Origin: Actinomycetota bacterium
Lineage (GTDB): Bacteria > Actinomycetota > Actinomycetes > Nanopelagicales > Nanopelagicaceae
Assembly: GCA_947457445.1 (NCBI GenBank)
Contig: CANGVO010000070.1
Span: forward strand, 1-5,671
DNA length: 5,671 nt
Reading direction: 5' to 3'
Both the position numbers and the translations under genes were made by a program. Every line of letters begins with the position of its first letter. Within the stretch, counting starts at the first letter, position 1. The notes under the pieces are model-generated. The model was not told the origin of the DNA. It did not search any database and was given only the letters and a program-made list of their open reading frames with translations. This document shows, piece by piece, positions 5,617-5,671 of the stretch.

Positions 5617-5671
5617 TGGAACTCACACTTCACTAAAAATATTTGGATCGAGTAAGAGATAATTCTACGAC
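5617..5671 (-). promoter_or_regulatory. Upstream region of the rodZ-like gene, possible -10 element
   Basis: These 55 bp precede the rodZ-like start. On the minus strand, TAGAAT at 5667-5662 resembles an actinobacterial -10 hexamer (TANNNT) and lies about 45 bp before the start codon. The matching -35 would fall outside the window, so this is a weak call. No protein tail of a known family is recognisable in any frame, although one frame stays open to the edge. Confidence 0.2.

Overview
The window looks like chromosomal DNA from a low-to-medium-GC actinobacterium with a compact genome. A streamlined freshwater lineage (acI / Nanopelagicales-like) is the best guess. The evidence is a DUF3046 gene, a ClgR-type regulator, a Gram-positive/actinobacterial LexA (SOS) box, composition in the mid-40s % GC by eye, very short or overlapping gene junctions, and proteins at or below the usual family length. 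The lineage is inferred from gene content and was not tested by search. I see no mobile element, CRISPR array, tRNA or rRNA.

Layout, left to right. (1) Bases 1-141 are the first 47 codons of recA on the minus strand, cut by the window edge. (2) Bases 142-367 are a divergent control region. It holds a canonical SOS box (CGAACATCTGTTCG, 296-309), a second palindrome sharing one base with it, and a good Shine-Dalgarno for each flanking gene. (3) yaaA (368-922, plus strand) encodes an unusually short YaaA/UPF0246 protein and is the only plus-strand gene. (4) It converges, with a 14-bp gap, on a long minus-strand series that reads right to left as rodZ-like (5616-4882), rimO (4853-3471), pgsA (3474-2929), cinA/pncC (2917-2420), clgR (2401-2135), tetR-family (2151-1624), DUF3046 (1611-1414) and tspO (1404-937). 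Junctions in this series run from a 17-bp overlap to a 28-bp gap, which suggests one operon or a few nested transcripts.

The genes combine envelope functions (RodZ-like protein, phospholipid synthesis by PgsA, membrane TspO), ribosome modification (RimO), nucleotide or pyridine salvage (CinA/PncC), and control of proteolysis and stress (ClgR, a TetR repressor). This series sits beside the recombination gene recA. The same neighbourhood (recA, DUF3046, clgR, pgsA) is recognisable in mycobacteria, so most of the window is conserved actinobacterial backbone. The less ordinary parts are the recA-yaaA divergent pair around one SOS box, the shortened YaaA, the tetR start region overlapping clgR with a nearby inverted repeat, and the Ala-Ala C-terminus of ClgR. 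I found no convincing undescribed multi-gene system.
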